Below, piece by piece: positions 16,591 through 25,768 of a DNA stretch of 54,306 bases. The stretch spans positions 1 through 54,306 of the forward strand of contig PLCO01000062.1 of assembly GCA_003134815.1 (NCBI GenBank), written 5' to 3'. Every line of letters starts with the position of its first letter. The stretch's first letter is position 1. The notes beneath the pieces were generated by a model. That model saw nothing but the letters and a program-made list of their open reading frames with translations, did not search any database and was not told where the DNA came from. This DNA comes from Acidobacteriaceae bacterium. Its GTDB lineage: Bacteria > Acidobacteriota > Terriglobia > Terriglobales > Acidobacteriaceae. The position numbers and the translations under genes are program-made.

Positions 16591-16667
16591 TGGTCGGGAC
16601 GGGCAGATTCGAACTGCCGACCCCTCGCACCCCAAGCGAGTGCTCTACCAGGCTGAGCCACGTCCCG
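16591..16667 (-). tRNA. tRNA-Pro (anticodon GGG)
   Basis: The minus strand folds into a complete cloverleaf. The acceptor stem CGGGACG pairs with CGTCCCG, the anticodon stem is CTCGC / GCGAG with loop TTGGGGT giving anticodon GGG, the T-arm has GTTCGAATC, the discriminator is A and an encoded CCA follows at 16591-16593. It decodes CCC and CCU proline codons. The 3' portion served as the target of island insertion and is intact on this side. Confidence 0.97.
16596..16638 (-). repeat. Right attachment repeat inside tRNA-Pro
   Basis: This is the 43-bp segment identical to positions 1-43. It includes the acceptor-stem 3' strand, the T-arm and the 3' half of the anticodon arm, the usual crossover region for tRNA-specific integrases. 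The island lies on the 3' side of the tRNA, as expected. Confidence 0.9.
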
Positions 16668-16676
16668 ACATAACGC

Positions 16677-16704
16677 AGCCGGTCCCGCCGCGGCGGGACC
16701 GGCT
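16677..16704 (-). terminator. Hairpin terminator downstream of lhgO
   Basis: AGCCGGTCCCGCCG and CGGCGGGACCGGCT form a perfect GC-rich inverted repeat (14 bp in each arm) between the end of lhgO and the 5' end of tRNA-Pro. It has a short A/T run on each flank and should stop lhgO transcripts before the tRNA. Confidence 0.6.
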
Positions 16705-16747
16705 TTGGGGTTACTGTTAGTTTACACGGCTGCGCGCGTCCGCTCCA

Positions 16748-17941
16748 TCACGGCGCAAGCGCATCCTTCACCTGATCCAGAATCTCATCCGCGATCGAAA
16801 GCGATGCCGTCGCCGCGGGGCTGGGCGCGTTCAAAACGTGCAGCGCGCCCTCCCTGTGCACAAAATAGAAGTCCTGCATCAACTCGCCCTCGGGCGACAG
16901 CGCCTGCGCGCGCACGCCGGACCCTCCCTGCTCCAGATCATCCAACGTGAGCTCCGGCACCAGTCGCTGCAGCGACCGGCAAAAAAGTTTCTTGCTGTAC
17001 GACCGCTTGAACTCATCCCAGCACATGCGCGGGTAGCGCATAAAAAATCTCCAGAAGCCAGGGTAAGTGAGCGTCTCCAGCGTATCGCGAAGCGAGAAAT
17101 CCGTGTGCCGGTATCCCTCGCGCGCAAAGGCCAGCACCGCATTTGGCCCGCACTCCACTCCCCCGCGAATCAACCGCGTAAAGTGCACTCCAAGAAATGG
17201 AAACTTCGGATCCGGCACCGGATAAATCAGGTTCTTCACCAGATGCTGCCGCTCCGGCCGCAGTTTGTAGTATTCGCCGCGGAACGGCACAATCTTCGCC
17301 GCATCGTTGCTGCCGGCCCGACGGCCCACCCGGTCGCTATGCAGTCCGGCGCAATTGATCAGAAAGTCCGCTTCGTAATCCCCGATTTTTGTATAGATCG
17401 TCCAGCTCCCGTGCCTCTTTGCCCGCATTACCTCCGAAGAGAATCGAATCTCGCCGCCTCTTGCGCCAATCTCCTTCACCATCTCCGCGCACACTGCGCC
17501 GTAATCCACGATCCCTTCCTGGGGAACGCGAATCCCCGCGATCCCTGCAGCGTGCGGCTCATATTCGCGGATCTGCTCGGGCCCAAGCAGTTCGAGCCCT
17601 TCCAAGCCATTCGCTTTGCCGCGCTCCAGCAGCGCGTGCAGCCGCGGAATCTCCTCCGGCTCGGTGGCCACAACCGTCTTGCCGCATAGTTCGTAGGGCA
17701 CGCCGTGCTGCTCGCAGAACGCCGTCATCCTGCGAATCCCCTCCACAGCCAGCCGGGCCTTCGTCGAGCCCGGCTTGTAGTAGAGGCCGCAGTGCAGCAC
17801 TCCGCTGTTGTGTCCGGTCTGGTGCCGGCCGGGGCCGCTCTCTTTTTCCAGCAGCAGCACTTTCAGCGACGGATACCGCTCCAAAAGCTGGTGCGCCGTC
17901 GCCAGCCCCACAATGCCGCCGCCAATAATCGCTACTTTCAC
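16748..17941 (-). CDS. lhgO: L-2-hydroxyglutarate oxidase
   Basis: This 397-residue FAD enzyme oxidises L-2-hydroxyglutarate to 2-oxoglutarate and passes electrons to the membrane quinone pool. It belongs to the DAO/glycerol-3-phosphate dehydrogenase fold. Visible features are the N-terminal dinucleotide loop GGGIVGLATA at 7-16 followed by LLLEKE, the family-specific HNSGVLHCGLYY stretch near 44-55, NCAGLHSD near 190 and the C-terminal GGSGVRAQ near 340. Length and motifs agree with LhgO/YgaF. It stands alone on the minus strand and is the first normal chromosomal gene beyond the tRNA edge. Confidence 0.93.
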   Translation of the reverse strand: MKVAIIGGGIVGLATAHQLLERYPSLKVLLLEKESGPGRHQTGHNSGVLHCGLYYKPGSTKARLAVEGIRRMTAFCEQHGVPYELCGKTVVATEPEEIPRLHALLERGKANGLEGLELLGPEQIREYEPHAAGIAGIRVPQEGIVDYGAVCAEMVKEIGARGGEIRFSSEVMRAKRHGSWTIYTKIGDYEADFLINCAGLHSDRVGRRAGSNDAAKIVPFRGEYYKLRPERQHLVKNLIYPVPDPKFPFLGVHFTRLIRGGVECGPNAVLAFAREGYRHTDFSLRDTLETLTYPGFWRFFMRYPRMCWDEFKRSYSKKLFCRSLQRLVPELTLDDLEQGGSGVRAQALSPEGELMQDFYFVHREGALHVLNAPSPAATASLSIADEILDQVKDALAP

Positions 17942-18049
17942 GGTTTCGAGAAGAATACTACCTGCCCAGAGCGCGTGGCTGGCTCTGCCGCTTTCTTTCG
18001 GCTACTCAATGTTGGCCGTCCATATATTGTCCGTATATATCGATACGCC

Positions 18050-21000
18050 CTACGGGTTCGCCTTTAACTCCGTGCACGAGGTCTGATCGCCGCCGTCGCA
18101 AGCCTTGTGGTAGAAGCTCAGTGCCGTCATTTCATCCAGCGCTACGCCCAGGCCGTTCCGGTAGAGCCAACCAACAACCCGGCAGCCCGTCGGTTCGCCG
18201 CCGTCGCAGGCTTTCCGGTAGAAGTCCGCCGACTGCACAGAGTCGATCGGCGCGCCAATGCCATTTTGATAGAAGTAGCCGACATAAATACAGCCCGCCA
18301 TCAAGCCGCCGTCGCACGCCTTGCGCTCGTAGCTCAGCGCCTGCGGCAGGTCCTGCTTCACGCCGTCGCCGGCGTACACAATTGCGCCATACCCCATGCA
18401 GGAGATCATCGCGCCGCCATCGCAGGCTTTTTGCGCCAGGTCATTGGCCGCGCTGATATCCCTCGTCGTGCCCAGCCCGTTGCGAATCATGTAAGCCAGC
18501 GCCGAGCAGCCCTTCATGTCGCCGCTGTCGCACGCCTTGCGATAGTTGGTCAATTGGTCAGCGTAGTTCTTTGCTGAGTCGAATCCCTCGTGGTCCATAA
18601 AGTCGATCACAGCGGTGCCGGCGCAGCCTCGCGGTTCGCCGCCATCGCAGGCTTGGCGGCTCAGCGTCACTGCCTTGGATTCGTCCTTCGCAATTCCCAC
18701 TCCTAAGTAGTACGTTGCGCCCAAATTGGAGCAGGCCAGCATCACGCCGCCCTCGCAGGACTTCTGCGTAAATTGAAACACCTTCGTCTCGTCTTTGGTC
18801 ACGCCGATCCCGTTGTAATACAAATAGCCAAGCTGCGTGCAGCTCCTCAGGTCGCCCGCGTCACAGTTCTTCTGGAACAGTTGCGCTGCCTGCTTTTCAT
18901 CCTTGGCCACGCCCTGCCCTGCTTCATAAGCCAGCGCGTAGTTCACGCAGCCGTTCATGTCGCCGCCGTCGCAGCCCTTCTTGTAAAGCGCGAAACCCGC
19001 CGCCTCGTCCTTGGCCACTCCGCGGCCGCTCACCGTCAGGTTGCCCAGATCGGTGCAGCCTGTCATGTTCCCTGCGTCGCAAGCCTTGCCATACAACTTC
19101 GCCGCTTGCGACTCGTCCTTCGCTACGCCTTGCCCGGCTTCAAACATCGCGCCAAGTCCAAGGCAGCCCCTCAAGTCGCCGCCGTCGCACCCCTTGCGGA
19201 AAAACCCGATCGCTTGCGGCTCGTTCTTTGAGGTGCCCAGTCCGCTCTCCAACATGAAGCCGAGCTGGGTGCACCCCCCCAGGTTGCCCCCTGTGCATGC
19301 AGTCCGGTACAAATGCACCGCTTCGCCTTCGTCCTTCGCTGTGCCGCGCCCATTCAGGTACATGTTGCCCGCGTTGCTGCAGGCCACCGTCTGGCCGGCG
19401 TCGCAGCCTCGGCGGTATAGTCGCAGCGCCTCCTGTGGATCTTTCCCCACGCCGAATCCGTTGTCGTACATCAACCCCAGGTTGTTGCAGCCCCACAAAC
19501 CGTCTCCGCTTTGGTCGCATGCCTTGCGAAAAAAGACAGCCGCCTGCGTCGGGTCCTTATCCAGGCCCGTTCCTTGCAGGTAATTGTTGCCCAGTTCGTT
19601 GCAACCCACAGCCGACCCGCCTTCGCACGCCTTGTGGAAGAGCGTCAGCGCCTGCGGCTCGTCTTTGTCCACGCCCTGGCCAGTTTGGTAGGCCCATGCC
19701 ACTTCAGCACAGCTTTCCATCTCGCCGTCGGCGCAACCCTTCTTGTAGTAGGTGACGGCCTGGCTAAAGTCCTTCGCGGCGCCGTTTCCTGAGGAGTACA
19801 TGTGTCCGATGTTTTCGCACGCCTTGCCGACGCCGCCGTCGCACGCCTTCTGCCAAAGGTTAAGCGCCTGGGCCGGGTCCTTCGTCACACCGGAGCCGCG
19901 ATTGTAGAGCACCCCAAGGCCATTGCAGCCCGTCATCTCGCCGCCGTCGCACGCCTTGGTAAAGAGTGTCTTTGCCTGCGCGTCGTCCGTGGCTACGCCG
20001 TAGCCATTCAGATACATCCTGCCCAGCCCGAAGCAGCCGCGCAGGTTCCCCTGGTTGCATGAGTCCTGGTACAGGCGCACCGAGCTTTGCAAGTCCGGCT
20101 GAATCGTCTCGCCCGACTGATAGATCGCCGCCAGCAACACGCACGCGTCGGTATCTTTGCCGTCGCACGCATGCTGCGCCAGGCTGGCCGCCTGCGCGTA
20201 GTCCGTTCCTCCGCCAAGCCCGCTGCGAAAGCTCCTTGCCGCCTGCTCGCATCCCCAGTATTTGGCGCTGTCGTCGCCCGCGTCGCATAGTTTGAGCGCC
20301 ACGCTGCGCGCCGCTGGAAAATTCTTCAGCGGATCGTCGTTCTGCCAGTAGCGGTTCTCTTCCTTTTTCAGCCGGTCCAGCTCAAGCGCTTCGTACTTGG
20401 TAAAAGTCGTCTCCGGATTTTCTCCGCCCGCCGCAGCCGGCTGCGCTCCCGCGCCCATGTGGATCACCAGCTCGCCGCCCTGGTCGTCATCAAACGCGCC
20501 AAACAGCGGAGTCTGCTTCGATCCCGCCGCAACCGCAACCGCATGCTGCGCAAAGGCGCCCAGTTGGCTCGATGTAACAAATCCCTCCCCGTAGCTGTCC
20601 GCATTCCCGTTCGTCAGTCCCTGAATCATCAGCCCGGTAAACAGCGAGTGATCCGGCAGCGGCCCGGTGTCGGCGGCAAGCTGGTCGCCCTGCGCGCTGG
20701 CGATCACTTTGCGGCTTACCTTCACCAGCATGTCCCGCTCGAACCGCGTATCGGCGCGGCTCGTCATGAACTTGCTCCCCAGCGCCATGCCGCTGTGGCA
20801 ACTGTCCAGGATCACCAGGATGTGCCCGGCCGGCAGCGAGTCGATGGTGTGCAGCAGATCCTCGATCTTCAGGTAGTCGCTCCAGTGCTCGTCCTTTCCC
20901 GGTGCGCGCGCGTCCGCCGGAACAATGAATCCGTCCGATCGCGATTCATCGCCGATCTTGTAGTCGTGAGTCGTCCCGTGGCCGGCGAAGAAGATCACCA

Positions 21001-21412
21001 GCGAGTCCTCGGGTTTCAAGCGCGTGGACAAGTCGTCTTCAAGCAGCGAAATGATCGCTTTCCCTGTGGCGGCCTTTTCGGTCAGCGGCTCGGCCGCATA
21101 CTCAAATCCGAATTTCGTCGTCAGCAGCTTTGCAAATCCCGTCGCGTCGCTCACCGCGGTGCTCAGGATCGGCCAGTTCTCGTAATGATCGATGCCGATC
21201 GCGACGATATATTGGTGGCCGTTCTTCACCGCCGGCTCGTCGGTGTTCTCCGGCTGGAAGCCTCTTTGCGCCCCGCCGCCCCCCGCTGTACCTGCCTTTG
21301 CCCCGGCCTGTTGTGTCCAGCCTTGCCGCGCGCATACCATAGCCATGGCCGCCGCCAGCAACAAAATGCACGCCGGTCTACAAACACCTGCCGTTCTGCT
21401 CAGAATCGACAT
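18050..21412 (-). CDS. Secreted caspase-like (peptidase C14) protein with about 19 Sel1 repeats
   Basis: This 1120-residue protein has a signal peptide (about 1-34), then a caspase fold over about 60-290 with the catalytic dyad H145 (FFAGHG) and C205 (LDSCHSG). From about residue 330 to the end run about 19 Sel1-like repeats of 36 residues, each of the type ACDGG-x3-GC-x2-LG-x-MY-x2-G-x-GV-x-KD. Each repeat carries two cysteines in fixed positions, as in HcpA-type proteins where they form a disulfide per repeat; that fits export. The first repeats are the most divergent. ATG 21412 follows GAGGAA at proper spacing and starts the signal peptide. Such proteins may cleave after basic residues and use the repeats as a binding platform; substrate and partners are unknown. 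Confidence 0.92.
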   Translation of the reverse strand: MSILSRTAGVCRPACILLLAAAMAMVCARQGWTQQAGAKAGTAGGGGAQRGFQPENTDEPAVKNGHQYIVAIGIDHYENWPILSTAVSDATGFAKLLTTKFGFEYAAEPLTEKAATGKAIISLLEDDLSTRLKPEDSLVIFFAGHGTTHDYKIGDESRSDGFIVPADARAPGKDEHWSDYLKIEDLLHTIDSLPAGHILVILDSCHSGMALGSKFMTSRADTRFERDMLVKVSRKVIASAQGDQLAADTGPLPDHSLFTGLMIQGLTNGNADSYGEGFVTSSQLGAFAQHAVAVAAGSKQTPLFGAFDDDQGGELVIHMGAGAQPAAAGGENPETTFTKYEALELDRLKKEENRYWQNDDPLKNFPAARSVALKLCDAGDDSAKYWGCEQAARSFRSGLGGGTDYAQAASLAQHACDGKDTDACVLLAAIYQSGETIQPDLQSSVRLYQDSCNQGNLRGCFGLGRMYLNGYGVATDDAQAKTLFTKACDGGEMTGCNGLGVLYNRGSGVTKDPAQALNLWQKACDGGVGKACENIGHMYSSGNGAAKDFSQAVTYYKKGCADGEMESCAEVAWAYQTGQGVDKDEPQALTLFHKACEGGSAVGCNELGNNYLQGTGLDKDPTQAAVFFRKACDQSGDGLWGCNNLGLMYDNGFGVGKDPQEALRLYRRGCDAGQTVACSNAGNMYLNGRGTAKDEGEAVHLYRTACTGGNLGGCTQLGFMLESGLGTSKNEPQAIGFFRKGCDGGDLRGCLGLGAMFEAGQGVAKDESQAAKLYGKACDAGNMTGCTDLGNLTVSGRGVAKDEAAGFALYKKGCDGGDMNGCVNYALAYEAGQGVAKDEKQAAQLFQKNCDAGDLRSCTQLGYLYYNGIGVTKDETKVFQFTQKSCEGGVMLACSNLGATYYLGVGIAKDESKAVTLSRQACDGGEPRGCAGTAVIDFMDHEGFDSAKNYADQLTNYRKACDSGDMKGCSALAYMIRNGLGTTRDISAANDLAQKACDGGAMISCMGYGAIVYAGDGVKQDLPQALSYERKACDGGLMAGCIYVGYFYQNGIGAPIDSVQSADFYRKACDGGEPTGCRVVGWLYRNGLGVALDEMTALSFYHKACDGGDQTSCTELKANP

Positions 21413-21586
21413 GGGGAAATTCCTCAATTCAAATTTTGGCCGGGGGGACAGTCCTCGCGCTGTGGACGGTTGGCCCTATTCTAGCCCTCAGGCGGAGCCT
21501 TTCCAACTTGGCCGCGGAGCCTTTCCAAACTGACCATCCGTGCGCAAACCCCTCGCCGCCTGTTATTGTTTTCCTTTACTTTCCCA

Positions 21587-21622
21587 GTCGCGCAGAAAGT
21601 CGCGCAGAAAGTCGCGCCGAAA
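21587..21622 (+). repeat. Three 12-bp tandem repeats upstream of the phosphohexomutase gene
   Basis: GTCGCGCAGAAA occurs three times head to tail (the last copy has C for A at base 9), ending 19 bp before the ATG at 21642. The array displaces any normal ribosome binding site, and it may be a slippage-prone leader. Confidence 0.8.
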
Positions 21623-21641
21623 GTCTCACTGAACTCTAACC

Positions 21642-23093
21642 ATGCCCGACCCCGCAATCAAATTCGGAACCGACGGTTGGCGCGGCGTCATCGCCGACGA
21701 CTTCACCTTCTCGAACGTCCGCATTGCCGCCGAAGCCATCGCCGCCTACATTCACTCTCAGAAAAACTCCGCACAGGAAGCTCCCGCCCGCGGTCTCTGC
21801 ATCGGCTACGACACGCGCTTCGGATCGAAAGCCTTCGCGCAAGCCTGCGCTGAAGTTGTTGCAGCCACCGGCATTCCCGTCATGCTCGCCAATGCCGTCA
21901 CGCCCACGCCGGCCCTCAGTTGGGGCGTGCGCGAGCGCGGCGCAGCCGGCGGCATCATGATCACCTCATCGCACAACCCCGCGGAGTGGAACGGCGTCAA
22001 GTACAAGGGCTGGTACGGCGGCTCAGGCCAGCCCGCCATGATCACGGCGATCGAGTCGTTTCTCGGCAAGCCCGTCGCCCGCGCCGCTCAGCCCGCGCCC
22101 ATCACCGAATTCGACTTCCTGCCCACCTATCTCAAATCCATTGAGGACTTCGCCGACCTCGACCTCATCTCGAAGTCCGGCATGAAGTTCTGCATCGATT
22201 CCATGTACGGCGCAGGCGGAACGATTCTCTCCGAAATCTTCAACCGGATCGGAATCGCCAACGTCGCCATCCGCTCCAACCCCAACCCGCTCTTTCCCGG
22301 CATCAATCCCGAGCCCATCGAGCCGAACATTCGCGCCCTCGGCGAAGCCACCGTCGCCAACCAGTGCCAGGCTGGCCTCTGCACCGACGGCGACGCCGAC
22401 CGCATCGGCGCCATCGACGAGCACGGCGAGTTCGTCGATCCCCACAAAATCTACTCCGTGCTGCTGAACTGGGTCTTGCAATACAAGGGCTGGCCCGGCG
22501 CCGTCACGCGCGCCTTCAACACCACCAAGATGCTCGACCGCATCGCCCGTAAATACGGCCGCGAGCTTATCGAGCACGGCATCGGCTTCAAGTATGTCGT
22601 CGATCTCATGCTTGAGCGCGAAATCGTCATGGGCGGCGAGGAGTCGGGCGGCATCGGCTTCCAGCGCCACCTGCCCGAGCGCGACGGCCTGCTCAACAGC
22701 CTCATGCTCGCAAACGTCATGGCCCAGGAGAAGAAGACGCTCGGCCAACTCGTCGCCGATCTTCAGGCCGAATACGGCGAGCATCAGTACGGCCGCATCG
22801 ATCTCCACCTGCCTGAAGCGCAGCGGGACGCCGTCATCGCCCGCGCCCACGCCCTCAAATCCGGCGACCCCGTATTCGCCGGCATGGCCATCTACTCGCA
22901 GGAAAATCTCGACGGCGTAAAGTTCTTCCTCGACAACCCCGAAGCCACCACCAAGCCCAAAGCCGCCGAAACCTGGCTCCTGCTGCGCGCCAGCGGCACC
23001 GAGCCCCTCCTGCGCATCTACGCCGAATCCTGCTCAAAGGAATCCGTCGCCAAACTCCTCGACTCCGCGCGCGCCTTCGCGCTGGGTGCGTGA
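21642..23093 (+). CDS. Phosphoglucomutase/phosphomannomutase family enzyme
   Basis: This 483-residue cytoplasmic enzyme of the alpha-D-phosphohexomutase superfamily interconverts hexose 1- and 6-phosphates. All four signature loops are visible: phosphoserine loop TSSHNP with S110, metal loop DGDADR near 249, sugar-binding loop GEESGG near 332 and phosphate-binding loop RASGTEP near 449. Length suits the bacterial PGM/PMM group; GlmM proteins are shorter and less similar in the sugar loop. The gene is monocistronic and divergent from the caspase gene. Substrate preference (glucose or mannose) cannot be read from the sequence. Confidence 0.92.
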   Translation: MPDPAIKFGTDGWRGVIADDFTFSNVRIAAEAIAAYIHSQKNSAQEAPARGLCIGYDTRFGSKAFAQACAEVVAATGIPVMLANAVTPTPALSWGVRERGAAGGIMITSSHNPAEWNGVKYKGWYGGSGQPAMITAIESFLGKPVARAAQPAPITEFDFLPTYLKSIEDFADLDLISKSGMKFCIDSMYGAGGTILSEIFNRIGIANVAIRSNPNPLFPGINPEPIEPNIRALGEATVANQCQAGLCTDGDADRIGAIDEHGEFVDPHKIYSVLLNWVLQYKGWPGAVTRAFNTTKMLDRIARKYGRELIEHGIGFKYVVDLMLEREIVMGGEESGGIGFQRHLPERDGLLNSLMLANVMAQEKKTLGQLVADLQAEYGEHQYGRIDLHLPEAQRDAVIARAHALKSGDPVFAGMAIYSQENLDGVKFFLDNPEATTKPKAAETWLLLRASGTEPLLRIYAESCSKESVAKLLDSARAFALGA

Positions 23094-23189
23094 GGAGTTT
23101 CAACACACGATTGATTTATTGGCGGTGTGGCCCCGGATCGGCGAACTTTGGCCCCGAAACTCGCAGGGAAGCGTCGATAGCACAGATCA

Positions 23190-23933
23190 CTAATGCACTT
23201 GAACGTCGTGAACAATATAGTCCGCAGGCGGTAGGTACCTTGCAACATCCGGTTCTCCGCGAACGATGTTTACCACCTGATTTCTTGTTTGCCCGCTGCG
23301 CGGATCATCGTTGGTCTCAAGAACTACGATCTCAAGTTCCGGGCAGTACCAGGTCTCGTGGACAACGACAATCGGACGGTCATTGTGGTCCTCTCCGATC
23401 GCGACCGTATAGCTACTTCGCGTACCTTCGGCCAGTACTCCTTCGATCACTTTGGCGCCGAGCTTCACAACCTCGTCGCCAAAGTCGTTCATCTTGAAAT
23501 CCCGACAAGCGGCTGGGCACGGCGAGTCGGGGTTATTGCCTTTCGCCGCATTTGGCGGAAAGTGAAGCACCCTAGCTTCCTTCGTAGTTGAATCCCACTT
23601 TGTCTCGGTTTTTGTGACAGGATCTTCGATTCGGTACAGCATTTCACTTCTCATCTCGCCCTGATACAGCCACTGGCGCTCCCCATCACTGTAAGTGCGA
23701 CCGCGTGAATCGCGAGCCTCGCTGCCGCCCGACTCCGTTGTGGTGGTTTTGCCGTCTGCTCCGATACTTACCGACGTGAATCGGCGTTCCGCCGAATAGG
23801 GAGCGCCCAGCACCCAATCGTCCTTGTCGACAGCATGGGATTTAGCGTGGCTATGTCCGTTCTGGGCGAGACTCACCAGCGAGGGTGAGAGCGCGAGCGC
23901 TGCAACAAACATTCCGAATCGGGGGTATTTCAT
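23190..23933 (-). CDS. Secreted protein of unknown function
   Basis: This 247-residue protein has a signal peptide of about 23 residues (MFVAALALSPSLVSLAQ). The mature part starts with a histidine-rich stretch and a segment in which AERRFTSVS and YSDGERQWLYQGEMRSE suggest beta-strands. A single cysteine pair (SPCPAAC) lies near residue 138. The C-terminal half (VVHETWYCPELEIVVLETND, RSGQTRNQVVNI) resembles the repetitive strands of outer-membrane lipoprotein carrier folds, but this is only an impression. It stands alone between the phosphohexomutase and GH79 genes. Confidence 0.8.
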   Translation of the reverse strand: MKYPRFGMFVAALALSPSLVSLAQNGHSHAKSHAVDKDDWVLGAPYSAERRFTSVSIGADGKTTTTESGGSEARDSRGRTYSDGERQWLYQGEMRSEMLYRIEDPVTKTETKWDSTTKEARVLHFPPNAAKGNNPDSPCPAACRDFKMNDFGDEVVKLGAKVIEGVLAEGTRSSYTVAIGEDHNDRPIVVVHETWYCPELEIVVLETNDDPRSGQTRNQVVNIVRGEPDVARYLPPADYIVHDVQVH

Positions 23934-24058
23934 GGATCGCCAATTCTGATGATTTGGATTCCAGGGACAAGACTACACTCCGTGTAGGAATTGACTCCCC
24001 AAAATCACCAAAAAACCCGCACATTAAACCGAAACGCCTGCAGCGCAACGATCGCCTC

Positions 24059-25660
24059 TCACCCCACCATCACCAGCGCCGCACTACTCGCCGGAATCCG
24101 AATCCGCGCAATGCCGTCTCGCACCGCAACTGGCTCTACAACCCGCGGACTCCACTGCCCCGCGCGAATCTCCGCGCCCGCCAGCGTCACTCCCTCAGTC
24201 GAGTCCAGCGCCGGAGCCTGCAACCTCCACGCCGTCGCCGTGCGCACCTTCACCGGCATCCGCAGTGACACGTTCACATCCTTCAACTCGTCCTTATTAA
24301 ACAACGCAATCTTGAATCCCGATCCGGCCCGCGCCGCGTAAACCGTCGCATTCGCGCCCTCGATCCTGCCATCCACATCGAGCCCGTCCACTTGCAACAG
24401 GTCGCAACCTGCAAACTGATTTGCCAATAGCATTCCATAAAAAATTGGCATGGCCTTCACCGGGCTATCCGGCTCGCTGAAAATCGGCGTATAAAACCCG
24501 CTCTTCATTGCCTGCGGAGTCTTCGCCACGTCCAAACCCGGAGTATGGTCGCCCAACCCCGCCGAAAGAAATGAGCCGCGACCCCCGTGCAGATTCACTC
24601 CCACGCAGCCCAGGCTGGCCAGTTGCAGCATGTAATCGCCCGCCCACAACGCCGCTGCAAACGCGTTGCTCATGCCCGGCTTGCCGCCGCGGTAACACGA
24701 ATTTCCCTCTGTCATCCGGTACACCAGCCCGTGCGCCCGCGCCACGGCTTCAATCTCCGCCATCCCGGCTGCGATTTTCGCATTCCCCGCCAGCAGCCGC
24801 TCCGTCGTCACGCGCGGATCATTCGGCGGACCCTCGGCATAGTAGTGCCCGGTCAGTGTCGTCAGTCGCGCTCGCAACTCGGGCGCAACCTCATTGCCGA
24901 AGCGCGTCACCCAATCAGACGCCGAGTTCACATCCGGCCCGCCAAATCGCGCTCCCGGCACCCGCGCCGCAATCGCATCGGCGTATCCGGTCCACTCCCG
25001 CAGGGAATCGTCAAAGCCCCACCCCGGCGGGCGCGTGCCGTTGCTTGCCTTCTGGTATAGGTCCGGCTCATTGCCAATTTGAAAAAACTCCAGCCGCTCG
25101 CCCACCGCGCGCGCCACATACGCCGCCTCCGTTGCAGCCCGCTCCGGCGTGCTGTTTCCGAAGTTCAGCCCGTAAATCAGCTTCCATCCCGTCGCCTGCA
25201 AAAATCCCGCCAGCGCGTCGATCGCCTCCGGCCTGATCGCAAACAGCCGGTGCGGCATCCAGTTGTCTTCGAGATTCCCAGGCGGAACCCGCAAACTCGG
25301 GGCCGGCGTTGCAGCATCCGCCTGGAACCAGCAGAACTCGCTCGTATTTCCCCCGATGCGAAGAACTCCGTGCGGGCTCAGCAGCCGGAAGTGCGTCACC
25401 AGTTCATGATTTGCCGCGGAAAAGAATTGTGGCTCGGTCAGTTGCGCCAGCTCATAACTCAAGCCGGTGTAATTCAGCGGAACCGGCCCGTTCCCGAGCC
25501 CTGCCGCCGGCCCATCGCGCAGCGTCAACTCCGCCGCAACCTCCGCGTCGCCCCCTGCCGCACCCTGCGCCCATGTCGCCTGATTGCATGCCGCGGCAGC
25601 AGCCACAGCGCTCGCCTTGAGCAAGAACGCACGACGGTCCAAGAACGCACGACGCTTCAT
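24059..25660 (-). CDS. Glycoside hydrolase family 79-like (beta-glucuronidase/heparanase fold) enzyme
   Basis: This 533-residue exported enzyme has an N-terminal RRAFLLKASAVAAAAACN stretch of the twin-arginine-like type, followed by a TIM barrel. The proton donor is in FFQIGNEPD near residue 197, and the likely nucleophile is the glutamate of RMTEGNSC near 315. A C-terminal beta-sandwich (FKIALFNKDELKDVNVSL) completes the clan GH-A, family 79 layout. Members release glucuronic acid or 4-O-methylglucuronic acid from proteoglycans or plant arabinogalactan. The hexuronate enzymes elsewhere in the window (43597, 46277) fit that role. The RR motif appears duplicated (RRAFLDRRAFLLK). Confidence 0.82.
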   Translation of the reverse strand: MKRRAFLDRRAFLLKASAVAAAAACNQATWAQGAAGGDAEVAAELTLRDGPAAGLGNGPVPLNYTGLSYELAQLTEPQFFSAANHELVTHFRLLSPHGVLRIGGNTSEFCWFQADAATPAPSLRVPPGNLEDNWMPHRLFAIRPEAIDALAGFLQATGWKLIYGLNFGNSTPERAATEAAYVARAVGERLEFFQIGNEPDLYQKASNGTRPPGWGFDDSLREWTGYADAIAARVPGARFGGPDVNSASDWVTRFGNEVAPELRARLTTLTGHYYAEGPPNDPRVTTERLLAGNAKIAAGMAEIEAVARAHGLVYRMTEGNSCYRGGKPGMSNAFAAALWAGDYMLQLASLGCVGVNLHGGRGSFLSAGLGDHTPGLDVAKTPQAMKSGFYTPIFSEPDSPVKAMPIFYGMLLANQFAGCDLLQVDGLDVDGRIEGANATVYAARAGSGFKIALFNKDELKDVNVSLRMPVKVRTATAWRLQAPALDSTEGVTLAGAEIRAGQWSPRVVEPVAVRDGIARIRIPASSAALVMVG

Positions 25661-25768
25661 GAATGGAACCCCTCAAACTTGCCAATCTCGCGCAAGTATT
25701 TCCACGCGACCAAATTGCCGCCAGAGTCGAAACCCACGATCCTAAGGAATGCGCAAAAAATGCTAGAT

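Noticed and set aside
18050..21400. 108-bp periodicity that could suggest a CRISPR or satellite array
   Set aside because: The period is exactly 36 codons of an intact reading frame with Sel1 motif conservation, and the units are diverged.
22023..22850. Long open frame antisense to the phosphohexomutase gene
   Set aside because: It is a shadow of a GC-rich gene with clear catalytic motifs; it has no domain and no ribosome binding site.
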